Shown here: in pieces, positions 42,283-64,000 of the stretch
Numbering within the stretch: the first letter of the stretch is position 1
Layout: every line of letters begins with the position of its first letter
Assembly (NCBI GenBank): GCA_002104895.1
Contig: MCFG01000036.1
Coordinates: forward strand, 60,001 to 124,000
Direction: 5' to 3'
Length of the DNA: 64,000 nucleotides
Source: Anaeromyces robustus
Lineage: Eukaryota > Neocallimastigomycota > Neocallimastigomycetes > Neocallimastigales > Neocallimastigaceae
Program-made: the position numbers and the translations under genes
The notes under the pieces: model-generated
Told to the model about the DNA's origin: nothing
Seen by the model: only the letters and a program-made list of their open reading frames with translations
The model's database searches: none

Positions 42283-45200
42283 AAAAGTATTAAAAAATAC
42301 CTCATTCTTGATTGAGAAACCTGACTTCTACGATCGGTTAATTGATTTTTTCTTTTTTTACGTTCTTTTATTTTTTGAACAATATCCTACAAAAAAATTA
42401 TGATATAGTTTTTTATTTTATTTTATACCATTTAAATAAATGATTTATTCTATATAATAATAATAATATATATAATAATAATATATATAATTATATAATA
42501 TATAATATTTTTAGGGTTAATTTATTACATCATGTTGTTTATAAAGATTTTTAAGATATCCTTCTGGATCTTTCAACCTTTTTTCTTCTTCTTTTCTTTT
42601 TTCTTCTTCCTTTATTAATAAAATTATGACAAAAAAATATCATATTATTATTAGTATTATTTCCAGCATATATTGTGTAAATATTTTTAATATTTTAATA
42701 ATTCATAATTACTATTCTTAATCTTTCTTCTTCTTTTTCTTTTTTTATTTTCTCTCTAGCTTCATATGATGCTTTTAACATTTTCTGTCTTTTTTTTTGA
42801 TTTCTTTCCTCAGGTGTTAATTGATCATCTGGAATATCTAATAATGGAAAAACAGGTTTTTCCTTTATTTTTAATAAAAACAGTTAATATTCTGTTTTAT
42901 TTTATTAAAAATATAGTATATAATAAATGCAATATCTATATATACATATATATAATTATTTATTATTATTACCTTTGTTTCTGTTTCTTCTATACCGAGT
43001 TTTTTATTATTTGCTCTAGTAACATACGCTGTTAATTTTTCTATTGTTTTTTTCAAATCATTTTCATCATCCATTTCATAATCATCTAATCCTTCCTTTA
43101 TTATATGATTATTATTAAATATTATTATTAAAAATATATTACTATATGTTAAATGGTAATTATATAAATAAGAATTACAAAAAATATATGTAAACTATTA
43201 TTTAAATTTTATACTTTAAATGCTTCTTCATCCTCATTCTTTAATTCCATTAGTTTTTCTAGCTCTTCTAAATAAGCTGTTTTTTGCTTCAACTTTCAGG
43301 TATAAAATATATACAGTATAATTTCGAAAACAATTTAATATTATATATATATTATATATATGTATATGTGTATGTATATTTTAATATAACTTTATTATTT
43401 TACTTTTTCTTCTCTTTGTTTTGCTGCTTGTTTCTGTAATCTATTTCCTTGTTCTTTTTTCAATTGTTCTCTTCTCTTAAGTTCTTCTTCGTCTATTTCT
43501 TCTACAATCTTTTTAAATATGTAGATTTAAAAAAAAAAAGTTTATAAATAATAATAAATAAAATATATATACTAGTTAATAACATATTTGTATTATATTA
43601 TTTTTTATTATATTATTGTTCCATTAAAACATACTATTGGCGTAAATGGAAATTGAATAATTATATCATCTTGTCTACTTTCTGGTTTACTAATCTTTTC
43701 AAGTTCTTCTGAATAATCAAGTGAAACGTGACAATATTTTTGAGTTATTTCCTTAATAATATATTAAAGTTATAAAATAATTATAAAAATTTTGAATATT
43801 ATATATTAATTATATAATAATCATAAATATAAATAATATTTTAATGTTATTAATAAAAATTCTAATAAATAGTTAAAATAAAATAATTGTTGGAAAAAAT
43901 ATAATAAATACTTGTGCCTGAGAATTAGTCATTTTACTTGGGAAAGTTGGATATTTAAATTGTAACTGTTTTAACATATATTCAGCTGCTTCAAATCCAC
44001 CATAATTAAGTCTTAATTAACATATTATAATAAAAATTAATATAATTTTATTATAATATTATATTATAATAATAATAATAATAATAATATACCTCTGAGA
44101 ATAATTCAAAATTCCTCTATTGTCTACAATTGGTATAACATTTGTACTATGATTTCCAGAAGATATAATAATCCCATTATCAAATGAATCATTATTTTGA
44201 TAATAACTAAATAATGAATCAATTCCATAACATATTGAAGGTACATTATAGCATTCAAACATTAATTCTGAAACCACTTTATATAAGATATATATATAAA
44301 AATTATTTAGAAATTTCTTACATACAAAAAATGAATTTTATAAATGACAATTTTAATATAAATAATTTAAATATTTTATATTAATTTATCCACATTAATA
44401 TTCCATTACATTTTCTACTATAATTTGGATTGCAAAGTGTTTCTGTCATAACAATTGGATTTTCAATATTGGTATTAATTCCTAATTTTAAAAATATATA
44501 ATCCATCATATATTCCTGTAATTTCACATATAAATATTTATAGTGAAAAATAATTTTTAATAACAATTAAAAAAATTATAATTTATGAATTAATATTAAA
44601 TGTAAATTTTTTGTTCTAAATTTAAATAATTTAGTATTTTACCAGTAACTCTGAATTAATTAAGACATTACTATCATAAGGAGTTCGTAGATTTGATCTT
44701 GAAATCGTTTCTCCTCTATAAATTTCATTTCCAATATAAATTACATTTCTTGAAGTTTTTCTATCTCTAAATTTTGACACAACCGTTGAAAATTGTACTT
44801 AAAAATTTATTTATAATAAAATATAATAATAAAATTTAATAAATAGAGTAACAAATTACAAATTTGAAATTTAAATTTCATTATATTATTAATACATAAT
44901 AATATGATTTTAATAAGAATATTTACAATATGGTGAAGCATCAGTTGCCCAACCAGCATTTGTTTGATTTGTTCCTTTTTTTTTATATAATTTAAAATAA
45001 TATATATACATATAAATATTAAATAACAATATGCTATATTAATAATTATATATATAACTTTTTTAATAAAATTTAATTATAACTATTCAATACATAATAA
45101 AATATGATATAAAGTAGTTTAAAATAAAATAAATTAATTAAGGAACCTATATCAATAATTAATGGTGTATTATTTGTTCTATGTTCTTCATAATTTGTTA

Positions 45201-45288
45201 GAGTATTTGGTATAGAATAGGTATAATCCTCTGAAATTTCATAAATTTTTTCTGTTTCTCTTGAATTCTTATTTATTATATTATCCAT
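40946..45288 (-). CDS. ARP5: Actin-related protein Arp5 (INO80 complex)
   Basis: Arp5 is a core subunit of the INO80 nucleosome-remodelling complex and contacts the nucleosome next to Ies6. The start at 45288 leads to TPLIIDIG, which joins across an intron to TNQTNAGWATDASPY, the first actin-fold strand-loop. Further matches are TETLCNPNYSRK, then ELMFECYNVPSICYGIDSLFSYY, then GIIISSGNHSTNVIPIVD, then a long charged Arp5-specific insertion ending in RKNQLTDRRSQVSQSRMRSI and RRRGQDDTFGLNDEDWSIY, then PSIVGLDQAGIIEIV, FLTGGN and DAWRGAAKWSN. The gene is split into many short exons, around fifteen. Its first intron has a GTTCCT donor. I did not frame-check every exon. The insertion separates it from actin and other Arps. 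Confidence 0.93.
42239..42280. repeat. Poly(A) run of about 41 in an ARP5 intron
   Basis: A single uninterrupted A run on the plus strand within an intron of ARP5, so a T run on the coding strand not far upstream of an acceptor. Similar runs occur in introns of NOP9 (about 9026-9051) and the ARM gene (about 28079-28120). Confidence 0.85.
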
Positions 45289-45733
45289 TTTTACTTTTTA
45301 AAAAATTTTTTCTTAACTTTTTCTAAAATTTTTATTTATTATTGTTTATTTATTTTTATTATATATTATTTAAATTAATAATTCTTAATATTCAACATTA
45401 TTAATAATTTATATCTTTACATCTAATTGTAATAACAAAAAAAAAATTAAAATATAAAAAAAAAAAATATGAAACACATAAATATTAAAAATAAAAAACG
45501 TATCACAAAAAATTAATATTATTTTTTAATATTTATTTATTTCTTTAAAAAAAATTTTTTTTTATTAGACAAAAATACAGATAAAAAAAATATTTTCTAT
45601 TGTCTATCATAAATATTATAATTATTATAATTATTAATTTTTAATTTTTGATTTTATTATTGTTTATTATTGTTTAAATTAATATTTGAATAAAAAAAAT
45701 AATTAAAATATAAAATATATTAAATTATAGGAT
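45289..45733. other. ARP5-TRM1 spacer
   Basis: About 445 bp of A/T sequence between two minus-strand genes, holding the ARP5 promoter and the TRM1 3' flank. No gene is visible. Confidence 0.5.
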
Positions 45734-48961
<3,228 letters not shown>

Positions 48962-49352
48962 TCTTTTAAAATTTTACAAACAATATAAATTTAATGTATA
49001 TTATTTATATTACTTATAAATGAAATATGGAAAAATTTTAATAATAGGTATAAAAAAAAAAAAAAAGAAAGATAAAAAAAATTTTATTAAAAAAATTATT
49101 ATATATGATTGGATAAAATTATGATTTATATAATGAAAATTTTATTTTAAAATTATTATTTTTTAAAATTATTTTAAATTTAGCATAAATAATTTAATCA
49201 AAATATATATAATTTTTGTATTAAATTTTTAATAATCTTTATTATTAAAATAATATTTTTTTTTTATAAATCAAATAAAGAATGAAAATAAAATCTAAAT
49301 AAAAAATAAATTTACAATACTAATAGTAATATTAAAATTTTATAAAATTTAA
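48962..49352. other. TRM1-PUS4 spacer
   Basis: About 390 bp of A/T sequence between two minus-strand genes. It holds the TRM1 promoter and the PUS4 3' flank. Nothing else is visible. Confidence 0.5.
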
Positions 49353-50851
<1,499 letters not shown>

Positions 50852-51438
50852 GTCTATGAAAATTCTAAAATATATATATATAATATATTGCTACAATAAA
50901 TTTTTTAAAAAAAAAAAAAGAAAAATAAAAAAATAAAAAAAAATTAAAACAGAATATAATTTAGTATTATTATATATTTTATATATGAATATGAATATAT
51001 GATTAATTGATTTCATTAATTTAATATTATAATAAAATCTTTATATATATATATATATTTCATAGATGTAAATAACTTTTTTTAAATCACAATTTTATTG
51101 GCTAAAAAAAATAAATCATGAAAGTTGTATACATCAAATATATTTTTTATTATAAAAAAATTTTTTCGTTATAAATTAATCAAATTAGAACAGAAAAACT
51201 TTTTCTTCAAAATTTTTATTAAATATAAAAAAAATATTAGAATATTTAAAGGTAAAATTAAGTTATTATTGAATTCAGCAATCATTTTGTTTTTAATTAT
51301 ATAAATATATAAAATAAAATATTGTAATAAAAATAATTTATCATAAAAAAAATATTTAACAAATAAATTTTATAACATATTTTTTCTTTCATTTTTTTAT
51401 AAAAAAATTATATTCATAAAATATATTTATAATAATAG
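50852..51438. other. Divergent PUS4-DPM2 intergenic region
   Basis: About 590 bp of A/T sequence between divergent genes; it should hold both promoters. No gene or clear motif is visible. Confidence 0.5.
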
Positions 51439-52109
51439 ATGGTAAGTCATTTGAAATTTCATATTTGATATTTATTAAATTATTATATATTAATATTATA
51501 AAGTAATACTATAAAGTAAAAATAAATAAAGTTTTTAATGAATAAATCAACTAATTTTTTTAAAACAATATTTAAATTTTATATATTATTATATAATTTA
51601 AATATAAACAAAAAATTCAAAATTCATATGACTAATTATGGATATTTCTTATTAATGAATAACAACATAAAATGATTTAATAATTATTTTTCTTCTATTC
51701 TTCTATTATCATATTATCATTTAATAAGGCTTTAATCGATAAAATTGTTGGTTCAGTATTCATTGCAATTGGATCTATTGTCTTTGGATATTATACCTTA
51801 TGGGCTATGATTATGGTAATTAAAAATAGTTGAATTTATTTAAGTATATAAACTAAAATATATATAATATTTTATATATTAACATATTTTTGAATTTAAT
51901 AATGTAAAATTGATTATTAATTTATGTTTAAATTAATAATAAAGCCTTTCGTTCCAAAGGATGCTGCTATTCAATCATTCTTCCTCCCAAGAAAATATGC
52001 TGTTATCCTTCCATTCGCTTTATTAGTTATTGGTTTAACTGGTATTATTGGTTATTTAGTCATTTCAAACCAACAACAAGCTAATAAGAAAAAAGAAAAA
52101 TCTACATAA
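51439..52109 (+). CDS. DPM2: DPM2, membrane regulator of dolichol-phosphate-mannose synthase, 3 exons
   Basis: DPM2 is a small two-helix ER membrane protein that stabilises the DPM1-DPM3 complex and takes part in GPI-GlcNAc transferase. Exons are 51439-51441 (ATG only), 51729-51815 and 51945-52109, totalling 255 nt (84 aa), the same length as human DPM2. Helix 1 is IVGSVFIAIGSIVFGYYTLW, and helix 2 starts after FFLPRKYAVILP, the family's FLPR-YAV-P motif, and continues LLVIGLTGIIGYLVI. The tail is Lys-rich. The ATG followed directly by GTAAGT is the only start I found that gives a protein of family length. A start further upstream with a non-coding exon is possible. The substrate-handling partner DPM1 is at 12905-14584. 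Confidence 0.92.
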
Positions 52110-52597
52110 GATAATAAAATCAAATCAACAGAAAATAAAGTAAGAAATTCAAAAAATCAAGAAAAGAAAAAAATATAGAAATGAAAATAATTTAATAAAT
52201 TAAAACCTAAAATAAAAAATAAAAATATATAATTAAATTAAAATTAATTAAAATTAAAAATTAAAATTAAAAAATACAAATATAAAAAAAAAATAAAATT
52301 TAAACAAATAATAATAATAATTGTAATAAAAGATAAAATAAAATATAAAATATAAATATATTCAAAATAAATAACAAATAATAATTACAATAATAAAAGT
52401 TCTTTATCTTCTTTTTATTTTGATTTATTATTATTTATAAATATCATTTTAAATCTTAAAGATTTATATATATATACCCATAATTTTTAATATAATATAT
52501 ATATATATATATATATATTATATTTTATTACTAATTTTTTTAAGGTATTTAATTTTTAAGGTATTTTTGCTAAAATGCTCTTATATAATAAAATTTT

Positions 52598-52907
<310 letters not shown>

Positions 52908-53069
52908 ATTTATTATTTTTTTAATTTTTTTTAGTTATATATACAATCATTTTGCTTATAACAGTTAAAATAATATTTAGATTTTATCAATGCTTTTTTT
53001 TTCTTTTTTTTGTATAATTATTTTTGTTATTTTTATATTTTTATCTTTCTGTTATTATTTATTCTTTTA

Positions 53070-53260
<191 letters not shown>

Positions 53261-54271
53261 AATCCAATAACACATATAATTATGTGAATGTAGATTTTTT
53301 TTTTATTATTTTTTTTTTTTTTATTTTACAAGCAAATAAAAAAAAAATGAATAATAAATAGTATAAATAATTATTTATTTGGTTATTATTATTTTTTCTC
53401 ATTTTCAATATATCATTTTATTATTATTAGTACTATTTATTAGAATAATAATTCTATTTATTATTACAATTTATTTTATAATATTTATTTATGCTGAAGA
53501 TAATTTTATTTTTTAACAATCTAATAAATAAGAAATAAAACAACAAAAAAAAAAAAACCCATAATAATAAATTAATAATAGAAAAAAAAAAATTTTTTTT
53601 TAAAAAAGAAGTAAAAAATAAAATAATTAAAAAAAAAAATAGAATAAAAAAATTAAGGAATTTAAAATAAAATATTAAAAATATATGATAGTATTAACTA
53701 TGAAATATTGATTATATCAATTTATTATTATGTAAATACATAGTTTCATTTATTTCTTATTTATTTTTTATATATTTAAATAAAAATAATAATAATAATA
53801 ATAATTTTATTTATTTTTATTACTTTTACTTTTTCTATTTTTTTTTTTTTTCTATTTTTTTTTTTTTTTCTATTTTTTTTTTCCATTGAGGTAAGAAAAA
53901 TAAATAAATAAATAAATATAAAAATAAAAATAAATTAAATTATAATAAAATATATCATTAATATATATGTATATAAAATAAAAACAAAATAAAAAAAAAA
54001 ACTTTTTTATTTAAATTTTTACTCTATAATTATTTTAATATATATTTTTTCTATTTTTTTTTTTTTTTTAATTTTTTTTTTTTTTTATTTTTATTTTATT
54101 ATTTATTATTATTTTATTTTCTTTTTTCTTTTTTTAATTATAAATAAAAATTTATCCCAATTTTAATAATCTACTTTAAACATTATTCATATTTATACTT
54201 TAACTCCTGTAATAAAAAAATTTAATATTAAAAAGGAATATTTATATAAAAGACAAAAAATTAATTTATAT

Positions 54272-59641
<5,370 letters not shown>

Positions 59642-61400
59642 TACTAAGAAATATTATATATTATTGACATTTTACATTAGTAAACATTTATTACTAATTA
59701 ATAAATTTATAACATAAAAAATAATTTTATTTTAAAATATCAATGATCACCGATTTCTATAAATAAAATTTATTTATCTTTTTTTTTTTTTACTTTAATT
59801 CTTTTATTAAGTATTGATTTATTAATTATTATATTGTAATGATTAATTAAATTTCAAAACAAAATTTAATTTATCAATATTAATTTTTTAATTAAATCTT
59901 TTTACTATTAATCAAATAAATATTTCTTCAATATTTTTTCCAACAAAAAAAAAATGCATATATGTATAAAAATTTAATTAATAATACATATTTATAAATT
60001 ATTGTATATTAGTAAATTTTTTTTTTAATTTTAGATGAATATTATAATTAATTTCTATAAAAAAATATCAATCATTTTAAAATTTTTCATTAGCAAAATC
60101 CTTTTATATTAATACTATGAATGTAAAATGAATAATTGGTAAATATATAATAAATTAATGATTAATTTAAAATTATTTAATTAAATTCGTTTGTTAATAA
60201 AAAAAAATTATATAATATATAAATATGTATTTATATTATTTCTATTAAGTCTTGCTTGTATTTTGTTTTTTGTTTTTTGTTTTTTGTTTTTTTTTTTTTT
60301 TAATTATTGGTGTTAATCTCATTATTGGATTTCAATGATTTATAAATTAATAAAAGAAAAAAGAAAGAAACAAAATATATATATATATTGTTTTGACAAT
60401 TACTGTATAAATGATTATTAGACTATGATAAATAATCCCAAATATATGATAAATGAAAGTATTATATTCTAAGATTAATCAGCTATAATAAAAAAAAAAG
60501 AAAATTAGCTAATATAATCTTTTTTTCTAAATGTTGCTTTTATTATTATTTTATTAAATATTTATTAATAGTATTATTGATTACTATTACTTTAATAGAA
60601 TCATTAAGTTTTATGTTAGCTTTAACTTTTTTAAAGCAAAATATAAAAAATTACAAAACAATAATATAAAAAAATTATAAAAAAAAATAATAAATAATAA
60701 ATAATATAGTTGTAATATAATAACTTTTTATTACTTAATATATTATATTAAATTGTAATTATTCAAATATGTATTTTATATTAATTATATAACAAAATAC
60801 ATTAAAATATTTATATATAATATACATGCTTTTTAATATGATTATGTGTCAATACATTTATTTATTTATTTATTTATTGAATATTGAATATAGTATATAT
60901 AATATATCAAAAATTGAATATTATAGTAATATATACTTCTTTTATTAAATTTTAATTAGTACAAATTATCTTTAATAAATTATAATATATTTCCATTGTA
61001 TTTTATTATATTAATAAATATATTAAATTAATAACTTAATTTAAATACTATAAAAAAAAAAAAAATAATTATATATTAAGTTCATCTCTATTACTACTTT
61101 TTATTTATAAATAAAAAACCTATATTAATATTAATATAATATATAATGTATAATGTAATATAATTATTATAGTAGAAAAAAAAAATATTTTTATAATTAG
61201 AAAAATTTCTTTTTATACTCTTATTAAATATACTTTCTGGCATTATAATTATTAATTAATAAAATAGTATTAATAATCATCACCATTACTGATAATCCAT
61301 ATGAACTTTCATTATGTTAACCATAAAATTCATTATTTGTTATTTACTATTTATTAATTTATTTATTTATTCATTTGTTTATTTATTTGTTTATTTATTT

Positions 61401-61800
61401 TTTATTAATTTAACATATTCATTCATTTATTTATATTTATTTATTCAATTGTTTATTTATTTATTTATTTATTTTTTATTAATTTAACATATTCATTCAT
61501 TTATTTATATTAATTTATTTATTCAATTGTTTATTTATTTATTTATTTATTTTTTATTAATTTAACATATTCATTCATTTATTTATATTAATTTATTTAT
61601 TCAATTGTTTATTTATTTATTTATTTATTTTTTATTAATTTAACATATTCATTCATTTATTTATATTAATTTATTTATTCAATTGTTTATTTATTTATTT
61701 ATTTATTTTTTATTTATTTATTTATTAATGTATTCATTCATTTATTTATATTAATTTATTTATTCATTTGTTTATTCATTTATTTATTTATTAATATATT
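61401..61800. repeat. Minisatellite, unit about 74-78 bp, 4-5 copies
   Basis: The marker TTTATTAATTTAACATATTC recurs at 61401, 61475, 61553 and 61631, spaced 74, 78 and 78 bp. A degenerate fifth copy follows. Each unit also has TTCATTCATTTATTTATAT and TCAATTGTTTATTTATT. The unit itself is built from TTTA-like tetramers. Confidence 0.88.
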
Positions 61801-61876
61801 CATTCATTTATTTATATTAATTTATTTATTAATTTGTTTATTTATTTATTTATTCATATTTATTTATTTTATTATT

Positions 61877-61880
61877 TTTT

Positions 61881-61972
<92 letters not shown>

Positions 61973-61973
61973 T
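61877..61973. repeat. (TTTA)n microsatellite, about 24 copies
   Basis: A near-perfect TTTA array that directly follows the minisatellite and ends about 370 bp before the start codon of the CC1-box gene. Confidence 0.9.
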
Positions 61974-62341
61974 TAATTTTAAAATTTTTCTAATTTTTAT
62001 AATAAAATTATTACTTTACATTATGGGAGATATTAGTATAATATATAAAAATAAGGTTTCAGAAATATTCTAATCAATTAAAAATAAATAATTTATAATA
62101 AAAAATATGATGAAAAAAAAATAATACATTTTAGTAATTTATTATTGAAATATAGAAAAATTAAAAAAATTAATAATGAATATTTCTTTATTAATTTTCA
62201 ATATTTTATATTACCTAAATTAAAATATTAGAAATTTTGAAGAAAAAGATTATAGTTCTTTTTCTTTATTTCTATTTATTTATTAATTTATTTAATTAAT
62301 TAATTATTTATTTATTTATTATATATAAATACAATTAAAAG

Positions 62342-64000
62342 ATGGAAAATGATAATCCTATAAATTCAGGATCCACAGAGCAGTTACTTACATTTGCTGC
62401 AGAAATAGGTTCTTCATTATTAATTCAAAATCGAGAATTAGAAGAATTAAACAAAACATTATCATTAAAAATTGATAATTTGACAAATGATAATTTATCT
62501 ATAAGTAATCAATATCAAGAATTAGAAAATATAAATCATTCATTACGAACAAGAATTCAATATCTTGAAGAAGAAAATGAGCATATTCATAATAAATTAA
62601 AATTTCAAATAAAGGAAGAAAATAATATTAAAGATAATTTATTTTTACAAAAAGAAAATAAAATTTATCAATTAAGTCTTGAAATTGAAGATAAAGACAA
62701 TGATATTAAAAAGGCAAAAAATAAAATAAAAGACCTAACTGATATATGTCAACAGCAAAAAGAAGATATATTAAAACTACAAGAAGAACATGAAGAAAGT
62801 ATAAAACAAAATATTGTATTGGAAAGATTAAAAGACGAGAAAAAAGAATATAGAAATAGTTTAGAAAGTTTGGAAATAGATTATAATAGACTAGATCAAG
62901 AAAACAACGATTTAAAAGAATCATTAGATAAAATAAATGAAAAAATGGATGAAAAAAGTAAAATCATTGCAAATTATAACAACATAAATACAAATGTTTT
63001 AAAAGAATTGGAAAATATTATTTTATCCTCAATGAATATAAAAGAAGATAAGGAAAATAGTAATTCACCTACCAAAATTAAGAAAAAAGAAGAATGTCTT
63101 ATATTTAGTATAAATAGTAATAATTTAGCATCAGAAAACTTAAATGATGATGTTAATGAGATGATAAAATGCTTTTTTGACATATCAAAATTTAAATTAA
63201 TAAGTATATTATATGAAGAAATAACTAATCAAGAACTTTCAGAAATGAATAACGAAACAATTGTATCATCAACATCTCAAAGAAATCACAATAATATAAA
63301 TATAAGTGGAAATGATGATACTGTTTATAGTCACTCATTCGATTCTGATTCAGTTTATGCAACATCAATTGGAGAAAATGAAGTTATTTTAGACCCAAAT
63401 TTTGATATGAATAGCTTATATACTCCAATATCAGAAAAACATTCTGATTTAGAAAACAATGATGATGAAGGGTGTGATTCAATGACTCATGAAAATATTA
63501 GAAAAAAGAATAATAGCTCTTACAATGAAAACATAATGGAAGAAAAAGAATATTTGGCAAAAATATATGAAGAAATTTCAAAGTATATTAAAAATATTAA
63601 TTCAAAAGATATTAAAAGAATTAGTATTCCTATATTTGAAAAACTAAAATTAAATATTCGTAATACATATCTTAATTTAATAAGTATTATTGTTAAATCA
63701 ATAAGTATCGATAAAGAAAAAAATAAAAGAAATAACGATGATTCTAATGATGTAGTATCTTCATCATGGTTAATATACCCGTTATCACTTCAATATTTCA
63801 AACTATTAATATATATATTTGATATTGAAAATTCAATCATTAAAGAAATAACTGTAAATCAAACTAATGATAATAAAAAAATGGTAAAACAATTAAGAGA
63901 CGAATTAAATTCAATTAAAAGGTCATCAAGAGATTTAGAAGATAAAATTAAGTTATCAAAATTAAAGAGAAGAAGCAAAAATTTAAATAGATTGTCACAA
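62342..64000 (+). CDS. Coiled-coil protein with dynein-adaptor-like CC1 box (5' part, cut by window end)
   Basis: An open frame of 553 codons runs uninterrupted from ATG at 62342 to the window edge. Residues 14-35 read QLLTFAAEIGSSLLIQNREL, with A19-A20-x-x-G23. This matches the CC1 box (AAxxG) of activating dynein-dynactin adaptors such as BICD, BICDR, Spindly, HAP1 and TRAK, where it binds the dynein light intermediate chain. It is followed by a heptad coiled coil to about residue 235. Leu262-Ala-Ser-Glu265 fits the loose Spindly motif L(F/A)xE at a similar distance. The middle is Ser/Asp/Asn-rich, and a second coiled coil starts near residue 500. No intron is seen so far. A Num1/Mcp5-type cortical anchor is an alternative. 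The C-terminus, which would decide this, is outside the window. Confidence 0.7.
   Translation, partial: MENDNPINSGSTEQLLTFAAEIGSSLLIQNRELEELNKTLSLKIDNLTNDNLSISNQYQELENINHSLRTRIQYLEEENEHIHNKLKFQIKEENNIKDNLFLQKENKIYQLSLEIEDKDNDIKKAKNKIKDLTDICQQQKEDILKLQEEHEESIKQNIVLERLKDEKKEYRNSLESLEIDYNRLDQENNDLKESLDKINEKMDEKSKIIANYNNINTNVLKELENIILSSMNIKEDKENSNSPTKIKKKEECLIFSINSNNLASENLNDDVNEMIKCFFDISKFKLISILYEEITNQELSEMNNETIVSSTSQRNHNNINISGNDDTVYSHSFDSDSVYATSIGENEVILDPNFDMNSLYTPISEKHSDLENNDDEGCDSMTHENIRKKNNSSYNENIMEEKEYLAKIYEEISKYIKNINSKDIKRISIPIFEKLKLNIRNTYLNLISIIVKSISIDKEKNKRNNDDSNDVVSSSWLIYPLSLQYFKLLIYIFDIENSIIKEITVNQTNDNKKMVKQLRDELNSIKRSSRDLEDKIKLSKLKRRSKNLNRLSQ

Larger units (their letters stand above)
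59642..62341. other. 2.7-kb intergenic region with minisatellite
   Basis: Between divergent genes. The left two thirds is plain A/T with small inverted repeats, for example near 60472-60523. The right third is a 78-bp minisatellite followed by a TTTA array. No gene is visible; the short plus-strand frame at 61834-62073 is repeat translation. Confidence 0.6.

Noticed and set aside
60472-60523. Imperfect inverted repeat with AAGATTA/TAATCTT arms
   Set aside because: The arms are short and interrupted and lie in A/T DNA where such pairs arise often by chance. No second feature supports it.

Overview
The window looks like nuclear DNA of a very AT-rich eukaryote, most likely a zoosporic early-diverging fungus. 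An anaerobic gut fungus (Neocallimastigomycota) is the best guess. The reasons are extreme A+T, dense short GT-AG introns made almost only of A and T, long (AAT)n and (AAAT)n microsatellites, Asn/Glu/Lys-rich insertions in proteins, and gene content that mixes ordinary fungal housekeeping genes with an IQUB homologue, a protein of motile cilia. The assignment rests on composition and gene content only; no phylogenetic test was possible.

Layout, left to right: SEC5/EXOC2 (+, 337-7001); NOP9 (-, 7848-11794); DPM1 (+, 12905-14584); TIM17 (-, 15718-16179); IQUB-like (+, 16766-20004); FHA-domain protein (+, 20793-23343); PH-domain protein (-, 23904-26209); RAP1GDS1/SmgGDS-like ARM protein (-, 27479-31734); NOL11-like t-UTP protein (-, 33367-36714); EBP2 (+, 38911-40245); ARP5 (-, 40946-45288); TRM1 (-, 45734-48961); PUS4/TRUB1 (-, 49353-50851); DPM2 (+, 51439-52109); PRRC2/BAT2 N-terminal-domain protein (-, 54272-59641); and the start of a coiled-coil protein with a dynein-adaptor-like CC1 box (+, 62342 to the window end). 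Gaps between genes hold A/T homopolymers, tetranucleotide and trinucleotide microsatellites and one 78-bp minisatellite. I saw no tRNA, rRNA, transposase or CRISPR.

I rebuilt exon chains by hand for SEC5, DPM1, IQUB, the FHA and PH genes, NOL11, EBP2, TRM1, PUS4 and DPM2. In each case the exon lengths sum to a multiple of three and the joined protein matches its family. Several chains need very small exons: 22 nt in SEC5, 26 nt in DPM1, 17 nt in TRM1 and a first exon whose only coding bases are the ATG in DPM2.

Functional themes: ribosome biogenesis (NOP9, NOL11, EBP2), tRNA modification (TRM1 and PUS4, tandem neighbours), dolichol-phosphate-mannose synthesis (catalytic DPM1 and membrane regulator DPM2 in one window, the human/fission-yeast type of enzyme), secretion and import (SEC5, TIM17), chromatin (ARP5), and cilium/dynein biology (IQUB-like and the CC1-box protein). 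I found no clear new operon-like system. The items most worth a second look are the CC1-box protein, the IQUB homologue without a visible ubiquitin-like domain, the FHA protein with an unassigned C-terminal domain, the microexons, and introns whose 3' ends are built of (AAT)n.
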